Origin: CAZRKC01 sp964600665 | Lineage (GTDB): Bacteria > Bacillota > SLNR01 | Direction: 5' to 3' | Length of the DNA stretch: 25,941 nt | Assembly: GCA_964600665.1 (NCBI GenBank) | Contig: CAZRKC010000033.1 | Span: 1-25,941 of the forward strand | Part shown: one piece after another, positions 7,508 through 16,893 of the stretch | Position numbering within the stretch: position 1 is the stretch's first letter | Layout: each line of letters starts with the position of its first letter | Notes under the pieces: generated by a model | What the model was told of the DNA's origin: nothing | What the model saw: only the letters and a program-made list of their open reading frames with translations | Databases searched by the model: none | Position numbers and translations under genes: made by a program

Positions 7508-8305
7508 TTATATGACCGTCGCTAATTTCTTAATGTGCTCCGCTCTGCGGGATGAAACAAGTATAGCGCCGGATAGATTTCGTTTCAGTGCCATGCGAAG
7601 CAAGTGGTCCGCTGTGACCTGCTTGCCATCTTTGAAAGCCGAAGATAGATATCCATATGTAAACTGTAGTTCTCGCCCCTGGTTTATAACAACGTCCGCT
7701 TCTTTATTGTTGATGCTGTCTTTTGTTTGAATAATCATCGATAGCGGGTCATTCTTTTTGACCCAATTCATCAATGAACCCGAAAGACCTGCCAACCCCC
7801 AATACCTTATCTTTCCTTTCGATTTTTCATCAGAGAGCCATGACAGGAACTCATCAGAATTTATCAAAGAATGGTTCGGCTCATGCAAAAAAAGGATATC
7901 CACATAATCTGTCCTAAGTCTTTTCAAACTTTCATTCAGACTTCGTTTTGCCACTTCGATATTCCAGCTTATGACTGGAGCAGAAAAGCTACTATAAAGC
8001 TTTCCCGCGGCTTTTCTTGTCCAAGCCACCAGACTCGCTTTAACAGCACGTCCAGGCGGATAGATGCCAACTTTTGTGGCAACCGTTACCTTATCCCTAT
8101 GTCCCTTTAAAAATGTTCCCAAATCTAACTCGGCAAGTCCAAATCCATAGTAAGGCGATGTATCAAAATGAGTAATACCAATGTCATAGGCAGATTTCAG
8201 AAGGCGCACGCGAGCAGATTGACTGAATACATGATGAAGTTTTGCAGTCCCGAATGAAAAGCGAGAGACGTGAAGATCAGTATTTCTTATGATCACGGAT
8301 TGCAT
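7508..8305 (-). CDS. Aldo/keto reductase
   Basis: From the ATG at 8305 the protein has 265 residues; an in-frame TTG at 8320 would add five. The start MQSVIIRNTDLHVSRFSFGT matches the usual AKR beginning. The catalytic tetrad can be read as Asp48 and Tyr53 in FDTSPYYG, Lys78 in ATKVG and His141 in LFLHEP. The cofactor is expected to be NAD(P)H. It is shorter than many AKRs (about 300-330), but the frame reaches a C-terminal SSRRAEHIKKLA segment, so it is probably complete. Tight pairing with the downstream GMC oxidoreductase suggests sequential oxidation and reduction of one substrate, for example an epimerisation through a keto intermediate. That role is inferred only from context. Confidence 0.88.
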   Translation of the reverse strand: MQSVIIRNTDLHVSRFSFGTAKLHHVFSQSARVRLLKSAYDIGITHFDTSPYYGFGLAELDLGTFLKGHRDKVTVATKVGIYPPGRAVKASLVAWTRKAAGKLYSSFSAPVISWNIEVAKRSLNESLKRLRTDYVDILFLHEPNHSLINSDEFLSWLSDEKSKGKIRYWGLAGLSGSLMNWVKKNDPLSMIIQTKDSINNKEADVVINQGRELQFTYGYLSSAFKDGKQVTADHLLRMALKRNLSGAILVSSRRAEHIKKLATVI

Positions 8306-8335
8306 CTTAAGGTCGCACAAGAGCTATAAACATTC

Positions 8336-9526
8336 TTAAAGGCCACTGTCTTTACTCGGATATACAGATCTCTCCAATACAGTTATGATTTGCTTGCTGA
8401 TCTCATGATATGAATATTGCCGTGATTTCTCAATTCCAGCCGATATAAGATGATGTACTGTTGGGTTCGATTTAAGTACTTCTATCGCTGCATCTGCAAT
8501 TGCCAGAGGATCATGCGGGTCAAAATAAACAGCCGCTTCGCCAGTAACATCGTGGGCGTAGGGAAGGTCAGCTGCAATTATGGGACACTTTGCATACATT
8601 GCCTCCGCTAATCCGAGTCCAAACGATTCCGCCAGCGAGGGGAATACCATCAAGTCACTGCTACTCAACGCGTAATGAACCTCATCTGCATTCAAGAAAC
8701 CTAACCATGCGATATTGTCTGGTTTGGAAATGTTTTTTTCATAATCCAAAATTGGCTTTAAAAATAAATTGTACATTTTCTCTGTCTTTCTGCTGCTATT
8801 ATATAGACTTGGTTCAAGAGTCAGTAACAGTGAGGCATTAGGCAGTTCACCTCTTATGTGAGACCATGCTTTCAACAGGGTAATGTGATTTTTGTGGGTT
8901 GAAGGATGGGAAACATATATTATGCGAGGCCTCGGTGCTCTATCAATTAACATCTTCTTTTCCAAACGGATTTCATTGACTTTACCCGGCGTCCGATAAC
9001 CGCTGGGAATGACGTGAATTCTCTCTCTTAGGCTTGGCGCATAGCTGATCATCTCTTCGCGCATGGCGTCGGTCTGCACGATTACTGCGTGGCTTGCAGC
9101 AGCGCCCTTCAAGATTTGGCGTCGCATGAAAAGGAGCCGCATGCGCTTGAAAAGGGCCCACATCGGTAAACCCGTGTTGAAAAAAGCATTCGATTGATGC
9201 ACAAATACGACATGGGGGGTACATGGTTTATGCGGGCCGATGTTGGCCAAAGACAGGCATGCTGAAGGCTTGATAGCCGCAATGCGTTTCTTGAGATCAT
9301 GATTCACCCAATACAAACGGCCTATCCCGCTATCACCTTTGCGCACATGCTCTAATGTAACAGATTCTGACACGGGGGGTTCATCAAACTCGCGCAAGTC
9401 TCGTTCAAACAAAAAAACATGCCACTTCCAATCTGGCCGCAGCTGTGGCAGCCAATGAAGTAGTTCACAAAGGACTGCCGCACCACCGTGGCCACGAATG
9501 CCGATTGCATCAATAGCGACGAGCAT
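8336..9526 (-). CDS. Glycosyltransferase family 4 (GT-B)
   Basis: This 396-residue protein starts at an ATG at 9526. The N-terminal domain has a short glycine-rich loop (GIRGHGGAAVL, residues 9-19) as in retaining GT4 enzymes. The C-terminal donor-binding domain begins near RIIYVSHPSTHKN (201-213) and contains the E-x7-E motif in AESFGLGLAEAM, with Glu300 and Glu308. It would transfer a hexose or similar from a nucleotide-sugar to the growing undecaprenyl-linked repeat unit on the cytoplasmic face. It lies between the GT10 gene and the AKR gene, about 50 and 30 bp apart respectively. Confidence 0.9.
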   Translation of the reverse strand: MLVAIDAIGIRGHGGAAVLCELLHWLPQLRPDWKWHVFLFERDLREFDEPPVSESVTLEHVRKGDSGIGRLYWVNHDLKKRIAAIKPSACLSLANIGPHKPCTPHVVFVHQSNAFFNTGLPMWALFKRMRLLFMRRQILKGAAASHAVIVQTDAMREEMISYAPSLRERIHVIPSGYRTPGKVNEIRLEKKMLIDRAPRPRIIYVSHPSTHKNHITLLKAWSHIRGELPNASLLLTLEPSLYNSSRKTEKMYNLFLKPILDYEKNISKPDNIAWLGFLNADEVHYALSSSDLMVFPSLAESFGLGLAEAMYAKCPIIAADLPYAHDVTGEAAVYFDPHDPLAIADAAIEVLKSNPTVHHLISAGIEKSRQYSYHEISKQIITVLERSVYPSKDSGL

Positions 9527-9576
9527 GTATAATTTTAACCATATAATGAAAATGATTTGTTTCGATCAATTATATG

Positions 9577-10689
9577 TTATTCTGTCAGCAATTGAAACAG
9601 CTTCTGAGCAACGTTGTCCTCCTTAAATGGAGCATATCTGTCGGACTCTAAAAAATTATTAATCTTGATGATGGTATCATTCCATTTCTTCTCCGACCAC
9701 ATTGAAATGTCCCGCCAAAGATCATCAAAGTCATCGTAATTTCGAAAATCAACAAAACAGTCTATTGGAACGAAATCTTCAATGTCTGGAGCTCCGAGGT
9801 AAACGGGTACAGACCCAGCGAGCATTGCATCAAAAATTTTTTCTGTTACATAGCCTGGAAAAATACAATTTTCGAATACCAAGGTAAAACGGAAGCAGCG
9901 AAGTGTATCGTGCTTATTATCACAGGCAACCGGCCGATTTGCAAAATTGAGGCAACTAATTGTATTATAATATTTTATAGCTATATCCCATTGGCGGCCA
10001 AATAAATAGAAGTTATCTTTTGAGGAAAAAGCACAGATTGCCTCTAAACGGGTTTTGTACAAATCAGGAAATCGAGCTTGAGAATCTATTATCTGATACC
10101 AAAAGATTTTTAACCAACGTAATGGGGATATTATTCTTGATAAAATCCTTTCTCTATTAAGGCCATAACGTTCCTTGAATGAAGAAACCATGGCCAGAAG
10201 ACGACGTTCAGAATAATTGATATTAATTCCTTTAATTTGAATGGGCGGCATAGGCCAATAGTGGTGATGACATTTTGTGCCAATGTGTATCCGGTCTAAA
10301 ACGCCTCTGAATAAGCAGGCATGCCTGAACCCAGTACTCAGGTAAGTCAAGTTATGATAGAAAGACCATGCGACATTAGGTGACTCACCAGATATTAGCA
10401 CGCCAGGTTCTACGTTTCTGTTGAGGAGTTCTTTTAATTCAGGTGTTCTTTCATTGGATAAGCAGACAGTACGCTTAGCTTTCGGTTTCGTAGAAAGAAA
10501 GACATCTCCTGTCATAACACGCCAGCCATTAAGAGCGGCAAAATCTCGGAGCGTAGGAATTAATGAAGCACCAGGAAATTGCTTCGCATAACTAAGATCC
10601 AGTATCCTGTTGTTGCGAAAGGCAGGCAAACCTACATCATAAACAATTATGTTATTTTCTTTAGGAATCGCCTTCTCAATATTTAACAT
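9577..10689 (-). CDS. Alpha-1,3-fucosyltransferase-like glycosyltransferase (GT10)
   Basis: The C-terminal half carries the GT10 donor-binding signature almost intact: FENCIFPGYVTEKIFDAM (about 272-289 from the chosen start), then AGSVPVYLGAP and DFVPIDCFVDF. GT10 enzymes normally use GDP-L-fucose and attach fucose to GlcNAc or Glc. From the ATG at 10689 the protein has 370 residues. A TTG at 10734, three bases after the polymerase stop, would give 385; the ATG has a modest GGAT upstream, so I prefer it. No GDP-fucose genes (gmd, fcl) are in the window, so the donor comes from elsewhere or is a different GDP-sugar. The gene is markedly AT-rich. Confidence 0.88.
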   Translation of the reverse strand: MLNIEKAIPKENNIIVYDVGLPAFRNNRILDLSYAKQFPGASLIPTLRDFAALNGWRVMTGDVFLSTKPKAKRTVCLSNERTPELKELLNRNVEPGVLISGESPNVAWSFYHNLTYLSTGFRHACLFRGVLDRIHIGTKCHHHYWPMPPIQIKGININYSERRLLAMVSSFKERYGLNRERILSRIISPLRWLKIFWYQIIDSQARFPDLYKTRLEAICAFSSKDNFYLFGRQWDIAIKYYNTISCLNFANRPVACDNKHDTLRCFRFTLVFENCIFPGYVTEKIFDAMLAGSVPVYLGAPDIEDFVPIDCFVDFRNYDDFDDLWRDISMWSEKKWNDTIIKINNFLESDRYAPFKEDNVAQKLFQLLTE

Positions 10690-10737
10690 AATATCAGATC
10701 CAACTACTGGCTGAGAAATAATACGTGAAATCAATTG

Positions 10738-12069
10738 CTAAGCGCGAGGTCTATCATCAGACGATAAGAAATAGTCTAACATTAATAATACAAATGCATA
10801 AAGCAGCATTATTATTGATCCTGACATTCCCATGATATTACTGCTAAATACAGAGTAACTTCCATACCATGTAGCCCAAAGTATTAATGCCGCTGCCAGT
10901 ATATTGTCATATGAACACTTTAGGACTATATATTGAAATATTGACGCATATAAAGCCACAATAAGCCATACGTAGCTCTCGCCGACATCAAGGATCAGGT
11001 GCGGAATAAGGGTGGCATGTGTAGATCCCAATAGATGATGCTCACTTTTTGTAATATACAACCTACTTTCTTCAAAAAAAGATGATGCTGTATTTACTGT
11101 CGAATTTGAAATGTTAAATCTCCTCAGTTGCGCGGTTATAAAACTAAATGTTCCAAGTCCATAAGTATTCTCTAGTCTTGAAGCATAATCTGAATATATT
11201 TCACACGCACTTAAGGGAACACCTAAATACGATAATATTGGCAGTGCCATTATTTCAATTTTTGAATCATTCTCTGAATAAAACGACTGCATAAGTTGCG
11301 GAGTTCTGTAGATCTTAATCAGACTGACCATAAGCATAAGTACAAGAATTGGAATAATCAACTTTTTCAATTCCTTTAATATTTGTGGCAGCTTATTATG
11401 TAACTCTGATAGAGTTAGTAAACATAGTAAATATGGTGGGAATACGGATAATATCCACCCGCGTCCTCCTGTAACTAGACCGCCCGGAATAAAAGCTATC
11501 TGAATTAAAAGTAATAACCGAAGGTCAATTAATCCATTTCTGGCATCCATTAACGCCCGGTATGGAACAGCTAAACTACCCAAAATTCCTATGAATATAT
11601 TAATGCGCATATGCAATGGCAATTTATCAACCATATGTGCTTGACTTATGTAGTCCTCTCGTAAAGAAAGTATGTCAAGAGATCCCGTGGATAGTAATTG
11701 TATTGTTCCTAGGAAAAATACGGCAACCAATGCAAAGCTCAATATGTGGGCAATATGTTTGCCGTGATAATTTGTGTTGATAACATAATTGTCAGTTATA
11801 TTATTTTCCGATGATTTATTTCGAAATAAAAATGAAATTACTGTAAAACCGCAAAATGCACCTAAATGAGCCTGCAAAAACAATCCAAAAACCCACTCGC
11901 TATAAGCAGGTTGCAACCAATCGTAACGGATCGATATCTCCCATCCGATAAATCCTAGTGATGCACCAAGCCAGTACCACGTGCATGCACTAAACCACCT
12001 ATTTGTAAGTTTATATATAATAATAATATTTAGTAATGCGAAAATAGTGGTTAATATAACAAAGCGCAT
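10738..12069 (-). CDS. wzy: O-antigen polymerase (Wzy-like), polytopic membrane protein
   Basis: This 443-residue protein is strongly hydrophobic. It begins MRFVILTTIFALLNIIIIYK and shows about ten to twelve transmembrane stretches, including a C-terminal run SGSIIMLLYAFVLLMLDYF. A long hydrophilic region between the later membrane segments (about 255-345) would be the large periplasmic loop usual in Wzy proteins. Sequence conservation in this family is low, so the call rests on topology, position among glycosyltransferase genes and the presence of a Wzx flippase in the same run. It would join lipid-linked repeat units in the periplasm. The TAA of the upstream CgeB-like gene is one base from its ATG. 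Base composition is the most AT-rich of the window. Confidence 0.8.
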   Translation of the reverse strand: MRFVILTTIFALLNIIIIYKLTNRWFSACTWYWLGASLGFIGWEISIRYDWLQPAYSEWVFGLFLQAHLGAFCGFTVISFLFRNKSSENNITDNYVINTNYHGKHIAHILSFALVAVFFLGTIQLLSTGSLDILSLREDYISQAHMVDKLPLHMRINIFIGILGSLAVPYRALMDARNGLIDLRLLLLIQIAFIPGGLVTGGRGWILSVFPPYLLCLLTLSELHNKLPQILKELKKLIIPILVLMLMVSLIKIYRTPQLMQSFYSENDSKIEIMALPILSYLGVPLSACEIYSDYASRLENTYGLGTFSFITAQLRRFNISNSTVNTASSFFEESRLYITKSEHHLLGSTHATLIPHLILDVGESYVWLIVALYASIFQYIVLKCSYDNILAAALILWATWYGSYSVFSSNIMGMSGSIIMLLYAFVLLMLDYFLSSDDRPRA

Positions 12070-12070
12070 A

Positions 12071-13225
12071 TTATGGTCTAAATGGAGTAAGATACTGCAT
12101 TAATTGTGATATTCTGTGTACCCATGTATGATGGGTTATACTTTTGCATCGTGCAGCATTACGAATAGCTTGAGCGTAATGGTCATCATGCAAGGTCGAC
12201 AATATCATTTCCAGACATTCTTCAAATGATCCGTAACATATTATCTCCTTCCCAATTGTAAAACAGTCGGCAAGCTCAGGATTATAGTTCGTCAAATATA
12301 CAGCTCCACACATGGGAACTTCAAAATCCCTCCCCTTTAAATGATTGACCTTTATCGTTCTCCCAACACCACCCACGCCAAGAACAATCTTTGCTCTATT
12401 ATAGAGAAGAATTGTTTCTTCAGAAGTAAGAAAACCGTTTAACCAGCCATAGCCATATGCAGCGACATTGATACCCATGTCAGTCAAGTAATTGACTAAG
12501 GTTTGACGGTATCCATAATTGCTACCTATAAAAACTACGTCCAAATCACGTTTTAGATTTAGTGGTTTATAATAAGCAGGATTAGCACCTTCAGGCATGA
12601 AAAGTGGATTTCCTCCAATTGACGATACTAATTGTGTTCCGAATTTCCAATTTGTCCAATATATGTCTGCTTGTCTTGCAACGCGTAATTGATGAGACTC
12701 AGACGTCACTCTGTCGATTGGTCTAATGAATTGATGCTTGTCATCGACACTCATAATTATAGTCCAAATGCCCATATTGTGAAGTTGGGAGATGAGATCG
12801 TCAGAAATATGCCGACCGGAGTGAGCAAAAAAGGCTACATTTACAGGTTTCGTTTCTTCTAAAAAGGTAATAAAACGAAGAAAACCATCTTTCTTGATTC
12901 GCATCTCTTCATATTCATTACTGACATGCGCCATACCATGATCAGGTACTTCATAAAGATTAAAATCCGTCAGTCTAGTGAGCGCATCCCAGAGACCGTT
13001 CCTACGCCAATCATCATTAGTGCCAAAGCCAGCGACGACAATGGGATCAGAAAGAGTCCTTCGCAGTAATGAGCGTCGTTTCAATTCTGTTTTAAGAGTG
13101 TCCTCACTGTATGAATTCAGTAAAGAACACGATAGATGTCTTTTTATAAAATTATTATAGATTCTGAGCTGATATTGTTCTGCAAAGTATTGATATATAG
13201 CAGTTCCCTTAATTAATGAATTCAT
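12071..13225 (-). CDS. CgeB-like glycosyltransferase (Glyco_trans_1_2 family)
   Basis: This 384-residue protein starts at an ATG at 13225. The C-terminal half fits the CgeB/Glyco_trans_1_2 family: DLDVVFIGSNYGYRQTLV, then KIVLGVGGVGR, and HLKGRDFEVPMCGAVYLT at about 295-312, followed by the usual GKEIICYGSFEECLEMI. The conserved Glu in RDFEVPMCG corresponds to the donor-binding Glu of GT-B enzymes. The N-terminal half is less conserved and contains a putative acceptor domain (FFAHSGRHISDDLI). It probably adds one sugar of the repeat unit; linkage and donor are unknown. It overlaps nothing and precedes the polymerase gene by one base. Confidence 0.83.
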   Translation of the reverse strand: MNSLIKGTAIYQYFAEQYQLRIYNNFIKRHLSCSLLNSYSEDTLKTELKRRSLLRRTLSDPIVVAGFGTNDDWRRNGLWDALTRLTDFNLYEVPDHGMAHVSNEYEEMRIKKDGFLRFITFLEETKPVNVAFFAHSGRHISDDLISQLHNMGIWTIIMSVDDKHQFIRPIDRVTSESHQLRVARQADIYWTNWKFGTQLVSSIGGNPLFMPEGANPAYYKPLNLKRDLDVVFIGSNYGYRQTLVNYLTDMGINVAAYGYGWLNGFLTSEETILLYNRAKIVLGVGGVGRTIKVNHLKGRDFEVPMCGAVYLTNYNPELADCFTIGKEIICYGSFEECLEMILSTLHDDHYAQAIRNAARCKSITHHTWVHRISQLMQYLTPFRP

Positions 13226-13257
13226 AGAGGATTCAGTGTCGCGTTGCTAAGCAAACA

Positions 13258-14259
13258 TTATCTTCTAATGCAAGTGTTAAGTAAATCAAGAATCCGCCTG
13301 CGCGTCGTTCGTAGCCATGGCAGCGGAGACAGTATTTGCCGAGGCAACATGCTGATCAGTGCCCATGGCCAGTTCATTTCTACATGACCATTGCAACCGA
13401 GGTCCCTCGCGAGGCTGTAAAGATTGCCATTGCGCTTGCCAAGTGCTTTATCAAGCACAAACATTTTTGCGTACCGTGCATAGCTCTTTTCTATTAGCGT
13501 CCAGCATAAATTACTGTCATAGTCCCACTGCTCAGCAGTCTTCATCAATTCAACGCTCTGGTCAATCCAAATGTTACTATTTATTGAGTCAACAGATGGT
13601 GTTGAGCAAGCCAAAACGTTCACTCCTGATAATATGGCACAAGGAGCATCTCTTATTGCATGAAGTATTACTCGAGCATGTGACCAATTGCCCAATGGCG
13701 TACCTACAATACTAAAGCTCCTGTCCCAGAGGTCTTTATAGATTATGGTGCTACTTATAAAACCGATAAGAGCGGGCATTTGACCATTTAGAGCGGAAAA
13801 TAGATCTCGTCCCGTCGCGAAAACAGCATCCTCCCGAAGTCCGGAAGGTTGAATGAGGCCAGACAAAGGGTCTAAATTTCTATCGCATAATAAACGTGTT
13901 GCAAATATGTATCGAAGACTTGACTGGTTACGCAATAGATTAATTATTCTCGACAATGCGCCTGTATGCAATCTATCATCATCACTCATCAGCCAGACAT
14001 ATTTACCTTTTGCCAAACTAATAACTCTGGCAAAATTTGCTGCGCTTCCTATGTTTGTCAAATTTTTGTAGTATCGTACTGTGGTATTTCTCTGAAACTG
14101 TTTTACAAGCTCCGCAGTGTCATCGTTATCTGAATTGTCGGAAATAACAATTTCATGCTGACTATTGTTTGCTTGAGCAATAATAGATGAAATAGAAAAC
14201 AGCAGTTTGTCGGGGCGATTATATGTTGGAATACAAAAAGAAATGATTTTGTCATCCAT
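13258..14259 (-). CDS. Glycosyltransferase family 2
   Basis: The ATG at 14259 gives 333 residues; a TTG two codons upstream is less likely. The GT-A domain is plain: IISFCIPTYNRPDKLLFSIS (5-24), EIVISDNSDNDDT (36-48), NIGSAANFARVI (69-80) and the metal-binding MSDDD at 91-95. The C-terminal third has no recognisable catalytic feature and ends in a basic stretch (TTRRRILDLLNTCIRR) that may associate with the membrane. It is expected to act at the cytoplasmic face on the lipid-linked repeat unit. It is preceded by about 120 bp without a gene and followed by the CgeB-like gene 32 bp on. Confidence 0.88.
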   Translation of the reverse strand: MDDKIISFCIPTYNRPDKLLFSISSIIAQANNSQHEIVISDNSDNDDTAELVKQFQRNTTVRYYKNLTNIGSAANFARVISLAKGKYVWLMSDDDRLHTGALSRIINLLRNQSSLRYIFATRLLCDRNLDPLSGLIQPSGLREDAVFATGRDLFSALNGQMPALIGFISSTIIYKDLWDRSFSIVGTPLGNWSHARVILHAIRDAPCAILSGVNVLACSTPSVDSINSNIWIDQSVELMKTAEQWDYDSNLCWTLIEKSYARYAKMFVLDKALGKRNGNLYSLARDLGCNGHVEMNWPWALISMLPRQILSPLPWLRTTRRRILDLLNTCIRR

Positions 14260-14380
14260 GTGCAATTACGCTAACTCAGCAGAATTCATATTATTGAAAA
14301 AATACGGAGTTACACACAATAATATGCAGCGCTGCCAATTTATCATCTGCTCGTAGATGTGATCAGTTCTTATTTGATGC

Positions 14381-15205
14381 TTATGCGTTGCATCTAAAAA
14401 TATAGTTGGAGCCATAGTCACAACTTCCGATCCTAACCCATCGCTCTACGTCTTTAGGCAAGACGATTCTGTTCTCTTGGTCGGCCGTTCGTGCTTCATA
14501 GCCATTTTGCCAAAATAATTTAAATGTATTTGTATAATTGGGATTTAACCCGGAAGGTTGATGTTCAGATAGACCGATTTCGATTAACCATGTCGGACGC
14601 GGTACCGTGGTTAGGGTTCTTATTGCTCCTTTTAACATAGCATATTCAGCACCCTCGATGTCTACTTTGATTATTAGTTTCTTCCGGGCAAGGCGAATTC
14701 CAAGCAGGATATCCAATGTTGAAATGGGAACAATTTGGCGTACCAATGGTGACGCTCCGGCCCATCCGCGTATTAGAGATGCCCCCGTACTTGAGCCATA
14801 CAACGTAGCGATACCGGGCTGCTCGCCGAGTGCAACGGGATAAACCTCCACGTCATTCCAGCCATTTTCACTAAGGTTTAAGTAGAGGTAATTCAGGTTT
14901 TGCGTAAGCGGCTCGATAGCAATTGTATGCTTGCCGAGTGAGCGTGCGAGGCAAGTATAATACCCAATATTTGCACCTACATCTACAAAGACGTCGGGGG
15001 CATCAATAGAAAAATAATACTGAAGCAATTTGGTCTCTTCAGGTTCAAAAGCCCCAATCTGCATCGCAGCATTTCCCGCAATTTTAAAGCCATATGAAGT
15101 AACTCGCGGTGTCTGCTGGCTAAATGCGTATGCATCTCGTAGTATTCTATAAGTAAAGGCCAGAGAGGGGAATTGTTCAATTAAAGGTTTTAACTGCCTA
15201 AACAA
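14381..15205 (-). CDS. FkbM-family SAM-dependent methyltransferase
   Basis: This 274-residue protein has the SAM-binding motif VFVDVGANIGYYT at 72-84, an acidic residue in AIEPL (96-100) and the FkbM signature KVDIEGAEYAML at about 180-191. FkbM enzymes O-methylate hydroxyls; in O-antigen loci they usually methylate a sugar, sometimes as a chain-end or repeat-unit modification. The start is a TTG at 15205, chosen because a strong GGAGG lies seven bases upstream and no ATG is suitably placed. The protein opens with LKPLIEQFPSLAFTYRILRD, a common beginning for these enzymes. Gaps of about 140 bp upstream and 120 bp downstream set it apart from its neighbours. Confidence 0.87.
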   Translation of the reverse strand: MFRQLKPLIEQFPSLAFTYRILRDAYAFSQQTPRVTSYGFKIAGNAAMQIGAFEPEETKLLQYYFSIDAPDVFVDVGANIGYYTCLARSLGKHTIAIEPLTQNLNYLYLNLSENGWNDVEVYPVALGEQPGIATLYGSSTGASLIRGWAGASPLVRQIVPISTLDILLGIRLARKKLIIKVDIEGAEYAMLKGAIRTLTTVPRPTWLIEIGLSEHQPSGLNPNYTNTFKLFWQNGYEARTADQENRIVLPKDVERWVRIGSCDYGSNYIFRCNA

Positions 15206-15212
15206 ATGAATA

Positions 15213-15217
15213 CCTCC
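15213..15217 (-). promoter_or_regulatory. Shine-Dalgarno site deciding a TTG start
   Basis: GGAGG on the minus strand lies seven bases before TTG at 15205. It is one of the clearest ribosome-binding sites in the run and supports the non-ATG start of the FkbM methyltransferase. Confidence 0.7.
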
Positions 15218-15348
15218 GAATCAATAAGTCATTAATTCTTGTATCGTCAATTTTAGTAATTTCTCTTAGAGGATAGCAGCTGATCATTTGTTGGGTCTCA
15301 AAAGAATAGTCACGGCAGAATTGTATTAAGAATCAATTGGCGTGAAAG

Positions 15349-16893
15349 TCACGTAGTGCTGTTATTTCCGAGCACAAGACTTAGGGTGCGCTTGGCATAT
15401 ATAAGCAACTGATTACGGTCTGCTGGAAGCGCGCCAAGGCCCCACGATCCTACAGACCAGCTGATAAGAAAGATAGTAATCCAGAGAAATAATAAGGGCC
15501 ATGTAAAAGTAGAAGGCCATATCAGCAAGAGCACCAAGACCAGTAGTGAGGGAACACTTGCTCTTAGCGCTGGCATAACAGCCTGCCTGCCAACCTGCTG
15601 CGTCGTCAATCCAAGTAAACACCAAACGCGATAACCAAGGTAAATCAATCCAGGTATATCTAATAGGGCATTGGCGATCATGACGCCCTGAAGTCCCACT
15701 ATCCGCGCTAGCCAAAATGCGGATGATACTTTGAGCATTCCTGCGCCGAGACAAAATATACTCATTACGCGAATATTTCCGAACGCCACCAGCATAATAG
15801 CATTTAAATGCATAGTCACCTGAGTGATGGCATAAAGTGCGAGCGCTACTGTTAATATGTCGCCTGCATATTGCGCAGGACCAACCCATAATGTAACCAC
15901 CCAATGGTTGAAAGCAAATATCCCCAAAGCTAATGGTATAACCAAAAGTAGACTGTAACGAAGCAGACGCAGATAGACACTGGCCAATTTGACGGTGTCA
16001 TGTCTGGCATGGAGTTCGTTGATTGCCGGCGCTGCATTGTCGGTAAGTTTCCAAATTAATTGATAAAGCATAGTACCAGGCATTTGGCTGGTATAGTAGA
16101 CTGAAACTGCTGCCGCGCCGTACAGATAACCGACAATAATACTATCCGTATTTGCGCTGAGCCTACTAGCCACAATCATTACCATGTATGTTATTCCAAA
16201 TCCGAACATTTCCCAAAACAGCCTACGATCAGGTAGGCCCCACCCGAAGTGATCAGCGGGGTAGACTCTGCGATACCATTTACATCCTGCTACAAGAGTC
16301 GCTGCTTCAGCAACAATATTGGCAAATATGAGTCCTATGAGTCCCGCCCCAAGTGTCACCAACACCAAAGAGAGAAGTAACCGAATTGAGGCACCAATGG
16401 CTCTAATTATATTCACAACTGCCAAATTCTGTGTAGCATCGAGTGCATCATTGAATAGAGACACCGGCGCACGAACAGCAACCCAGAAGGCTAACAATAT
16501 GAGCGACAGTCGGGCATCATTCTCCACGCTGTCGCTCATGTGTATGAAGCTATCTATTTTCCAACTTATGATCAGGATAAGCCCGGCGAAGGCGATGTTA
16601 CTGACAAGGAAAAAGGTTCTGCCGGTGATAAAAACTGTCCTGAAACGCTGCCTATGGTCATCTATACCGACAGCCTGCGCGAGATTGCGTCCTATGGCAA
16701 CTCCAAATCCAAGATCTGTTAGAGCGGCCCAACTAATCATCTGCATTAGAAAGGAATATGCCCCTAGCACCTCCTGCCCCGCGATGCGGAGTATTGCTGG
16801 TGCCAATAGAAATTGAAGCAGAATTATGAATGCATATTGCAGGAGACTGGTAATCGTGCCTGCAACTGCCCGCGAGGTGCGTGTTGATGCCAT
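15349..16893 (-). CDS. wzx: Wzx-type polysaccharide flippase
   Basis: From the ATG at 16893 the protein has 514 residues and about twelve to fourteen hydrophobic segments. It begins MASTRTSRAVAGTITSLLQY and continues QFLLAPAILRIAGQEVLGAY, the usual opening of Wzx/RfbX proteins of the MOP superfamily. These flip undecaprenyl-linked repeat units to the periplasmic face. The start is fixed by a TAATG overlap with the stop of the upstream GT2 gene, which implies translational coupling; an upstream ATG at 16935 would overlap that gene by 43 bases and is less likely. It has its partner Wzy at 10738-12069, so a Wzx/Wzy-dependent route is expected. Confidence 0.9.
   Translation of the reverse strand: MASTRTSRAVAGTITSLLQYAFIILLQFLLAPAILRIAGQEVLGAYSFLMQMISWAALTDLGFGVAIGRNLAQAVGIDDHRQRFRTVFITGRTFFLVSNIAFAGLILIISWKIDSFIHMSDSVENDARLSLILLAFWVAVRAPVSLFNDALDATQNLAVVNIIRAIGASIRLLLSLVLVTLGAGLIGLIFANIVAEAATLVAGCKWYRRVYPADHFGWGLPDRRLFWEMFGFGITYMVMIVASRLSANTDSIIVGYLYGAAAVSVYYTSQMPGTMLYQLIWKLTDNAAPAINELHARHDTVKLASVYLRLLRYSLLLVIPLALGIFAFNHWVVTLWVGPAQYAGDILTVALALYAITQVTMHLNAIMLVAFGNIRVMSIFCLGAGMLKVSSAFWLARIVGLQGVMIANALLDIPGLIYLGYRVWCLLGLTTQQVGRQAVMPALRASVPSLLVLVLLLIWPSTFTWPLLFLWITIFLISWSVGSWGLGALPADRNQLLIYAKRTLSLVLGNNSTT

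Noticed and set aside
15206..15348. Possible promoter for the FkbM gene (TTGACG followed 17 bases later by TTATTG)
   Set aside because: The -10 match is poor and AT-rich sequence gives such pairs by chance; not strong enough to annotate.
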